Origin: an uncultured Porphyromonadaceae bacterium
GTDB taxonomy: Bacteria; Bacteroidota; Bacteroidia; Bacteroidales; Muribaculaceae
NCBI GenBank assembly: GCA_947178165.1
Contig: CAMWXH010000001.1
Location: forward strand, 108,266-161,863
DNA: 53,598 nucleotides
Direction: 5' to 3'
Part shown: piece after piece, positions 52,677 through 53,598 of the stretch
How the letters are laid out: each line of letters starts with the position of its first letter
Position numbering within the stretch: position 1 is the stretch's first letter
Program-made: the position numbers and the translations under genes
The notes under the pieces: generated by a model
What the model was told of the DNA's origin: nothing
Databases searched by the model: none
What the model saw: only the letters and a program-made list of their open reading frames with translations

Positions 52677-53120
52677 TTAGTTCTTCTTAGCGAGGAGGTC
52701 GCGGATTTCGGTGAGAAGCACTTCCTCTTTAGTGGGAGCGGGTTCCGGCTCGGGAGCGGCTTCCTCAGCGGCTTTCTCTTTCTTCATGAACTTGGTGGTG
52801 TAGCGGATGGCCACAAAGATGGAGAGGGCGATGATGAAGAAGTCAACGATATTCATGATGAATGTTCCGTAATTGATTGCAACCTCTTCCACAGCGGCCA
52901 CTCCGTTGGCGGCATCCTCAGCCCGGCCCTCGGTGATGACATATTTGAGGTCGGCATAGCTTGCGCCGCCGGTGCATACAGAAATAATCGGCATAATGAT
53001 GTCGTTGACCAAAGAGGTGACAATCTTGCCGAAAGCCCCGCCGATGATAACACCGATAGCCATGTCAACCACGTTGCCCTTAAGGGCGAAATCCTTGAAA
53101 TCCTGAATAAATTTTCCCAT
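52677..53120 (-). CDS. mscL: Large-conductance mechanosensitive channel
   Basis: A 147-residue protein starting MGKFIQDFKDFALKGNVVDMA, the conserved MscL N-terminal helix, followed by TM1 (AIGVIIGGAFGKIVTSLVND), a periplasmic loop, TM2 (FIMNIVDFFIIALSIFVAI) and a cytoplasmic helix with an Ala/Pro/Glu-rich linker before EEVLLTEIRDLLAKK. The pentamer opens under membrane tension to release solutes on osmotic downshock. An in-frame ATG 24 codons upstream exists but the preceding residues are unlike MscL, so 53120 is the start. The leader on this strand is long and structured. Confidence 0.95.
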   Translation of the reverse strand: MGKFIQDFKDFALKGNVVDMAIGVIIGGAFGKIVTSLVNDIIMPIISVCTGGASYADLKYVITEGRAEDAANGVAAVEEVAINYGTFIMNIVDFFIIALSIFVAIRYTTKFMKKEKAAEEAAPEPEPAPTKEEVLLTEIRDLLAKKN

Positions 53121-53177
53121 AGTGAAAAGCGAATATGAAAATTTTTTAATATTAATTAAGATATAGTTTGGGCGGAA

Positions 53178-53244
53178 TTTACATTGCCACATCCCGGGAA
53201 ACGTTATCGCTCCTGCGGAGATAAAAAATGGGAAGCAATGTAAA
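53178..53244 (-). ncRNA. Structured leader RNA candidate upstream of mscL
   Basis: On the minus strand, TTTACATTGC (53244-53235) pairs perfectly with GCAATGTAAA (53187-53178). Inside lie CCC/GGG pairs and a CTCC-gca-GGAG hairpin flanked by TTAT and ATAA. The element begins just after the predicted transcript start and ends about 57 nt before the mscL start codon. It could be a cis-regulatory leader or a small RNA; no known riboswitch class was recognised. Confidence 0.5.
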
Positions 53245-53251
53245 AACTCTA

Positions 53252-53285
53252 CAAATATAAACCGAATCAGGGCAAAATGTTCAAA
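53252..53285 (-). promoter_or_regulatory. Probable mscL promoter
   Basis: On the minus strand TTTG (53285-53282) and TATATTTG (53259-53252) are separated by 22 nt. The leader would be about 125 nt. Confidence 0.55.
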
Positions 53286-53355
53286 ATAAGTTAAAACAAA
53301 ATTAAAAAGGGGTTGATTTTTTGTTATTGATAGAGTAAATGTCAGAAAAAATTGC

Positions 53356-53363
53356 TAAATTTG
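53356..53363 (+). promoter_or_regulatory. -7 box for gap
   Basis: TAAATTTG fits the -7 consensus about 70 nt upstream of the gap start codon; no TTTG at proper -33 distance was found. Confidence 0.5.
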
Positions 53364-53398
53364 CAGTTGAAAAACATGAAAGCACAGCAAAATCATAA

Positions 53399-53598
<200 letters not shown>

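Noticed and set aside
52650..53138. 162-codon open frame on the plus strand
   Set aside because: Antisense to mscL, which has clear MscL motifs.
53121..53192. 24-residue N-terminal extension of mscL
   Set aside because: The extension is unlike MscL and would run through the structured leader; the conserved MGKFIQDFKDFALKGN start is internal to it.

Overview
The window reads as part of a chromosome of a gut Bacteroidales bacterium, most likely a Muribaculaceae-type genome (the family level is inference). Directly visible support: repeated Bacteroidota promoters (TTTG, about 20 nt, TAnnTTTG), a five-gene Mfa/FimA-type fimbrial locus of lipoproteins, SusE-like and TonB/CarboxypepD-like surface proteins, a sorting-type C-terminus on a secreted protein, DUF4286, DUF5689/DUF6359 lipoproteins and AAA/DUF4143 and AAA/PD-(D/E)XK genes. 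No prophage, insertion sequence or CRISPR array was recognised.

Layout. 1-1662: 3' part of a secreted starch/glycan-binding protein. 1825-5138: SulP anion permease plus porin under one promoter, with two tiny matching upstream reading frames in the leader. 5234-13825: a seven-gene same-strand run, porin, imelysin-like lipoprotein, di-haem oxidoreductase, second porin, one-haem lipoprotein, Rid-family protein, CcsA-type cytochrome c assembly protein; it looks like an iron or electron-transfer unit that carries part of its own haem-attachment machinery. 13816-15390 (-): AAA-like/PD-(D/E)XK protein. 15650-20293: RNase R and a periplasmic six-hairpin glycosidase. 20494-32001: fimbrial operon of major subunit, FimB/Mfa2-type anchor, minor subunit and two very large tip-like lipoproteins carrying starch-binding-like modules, ended by a strong terminator. 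32047-33360 (-): AAA/DUF4143 protein with a 33-bp phased repeat at its promoter. 33531-33820: SRP RNA and tRNA-Thr(TGT) as one transcription unit. 33948-35059: DUF4286 and ruvC, each preceded by an array of GGC words spaced 9-10 bp.

35127-45273 is a coherent set: deoC, secreted endonuclease/exonuclease/phosphatase protein, TonB-dependent receptor without a SusD partner, two OB-fold-like lipoproteins and a secreted endonuclease I. Together these suggest capture and breakdown of extracellular DNA, with deoC taking the deoxyribose phosphate into central metabolism. 45427-52575: small hypothetical protein, then nadB, an S41 protease and mfd tightly packed. 52677-53120 (-): mscL with a structured leader. 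53434-53598: 5' end of gap.

The most interesting items are the putative DNA-scavenging locus, the fimbriae with starch-binding-like tips, the duplicated Cys-Gly-stop leader peptides before the SulP gene, the 33-bp phased operator-like repeats, and several structured intergenic elements. All family names come from reading motifs by eye; no database search was run.
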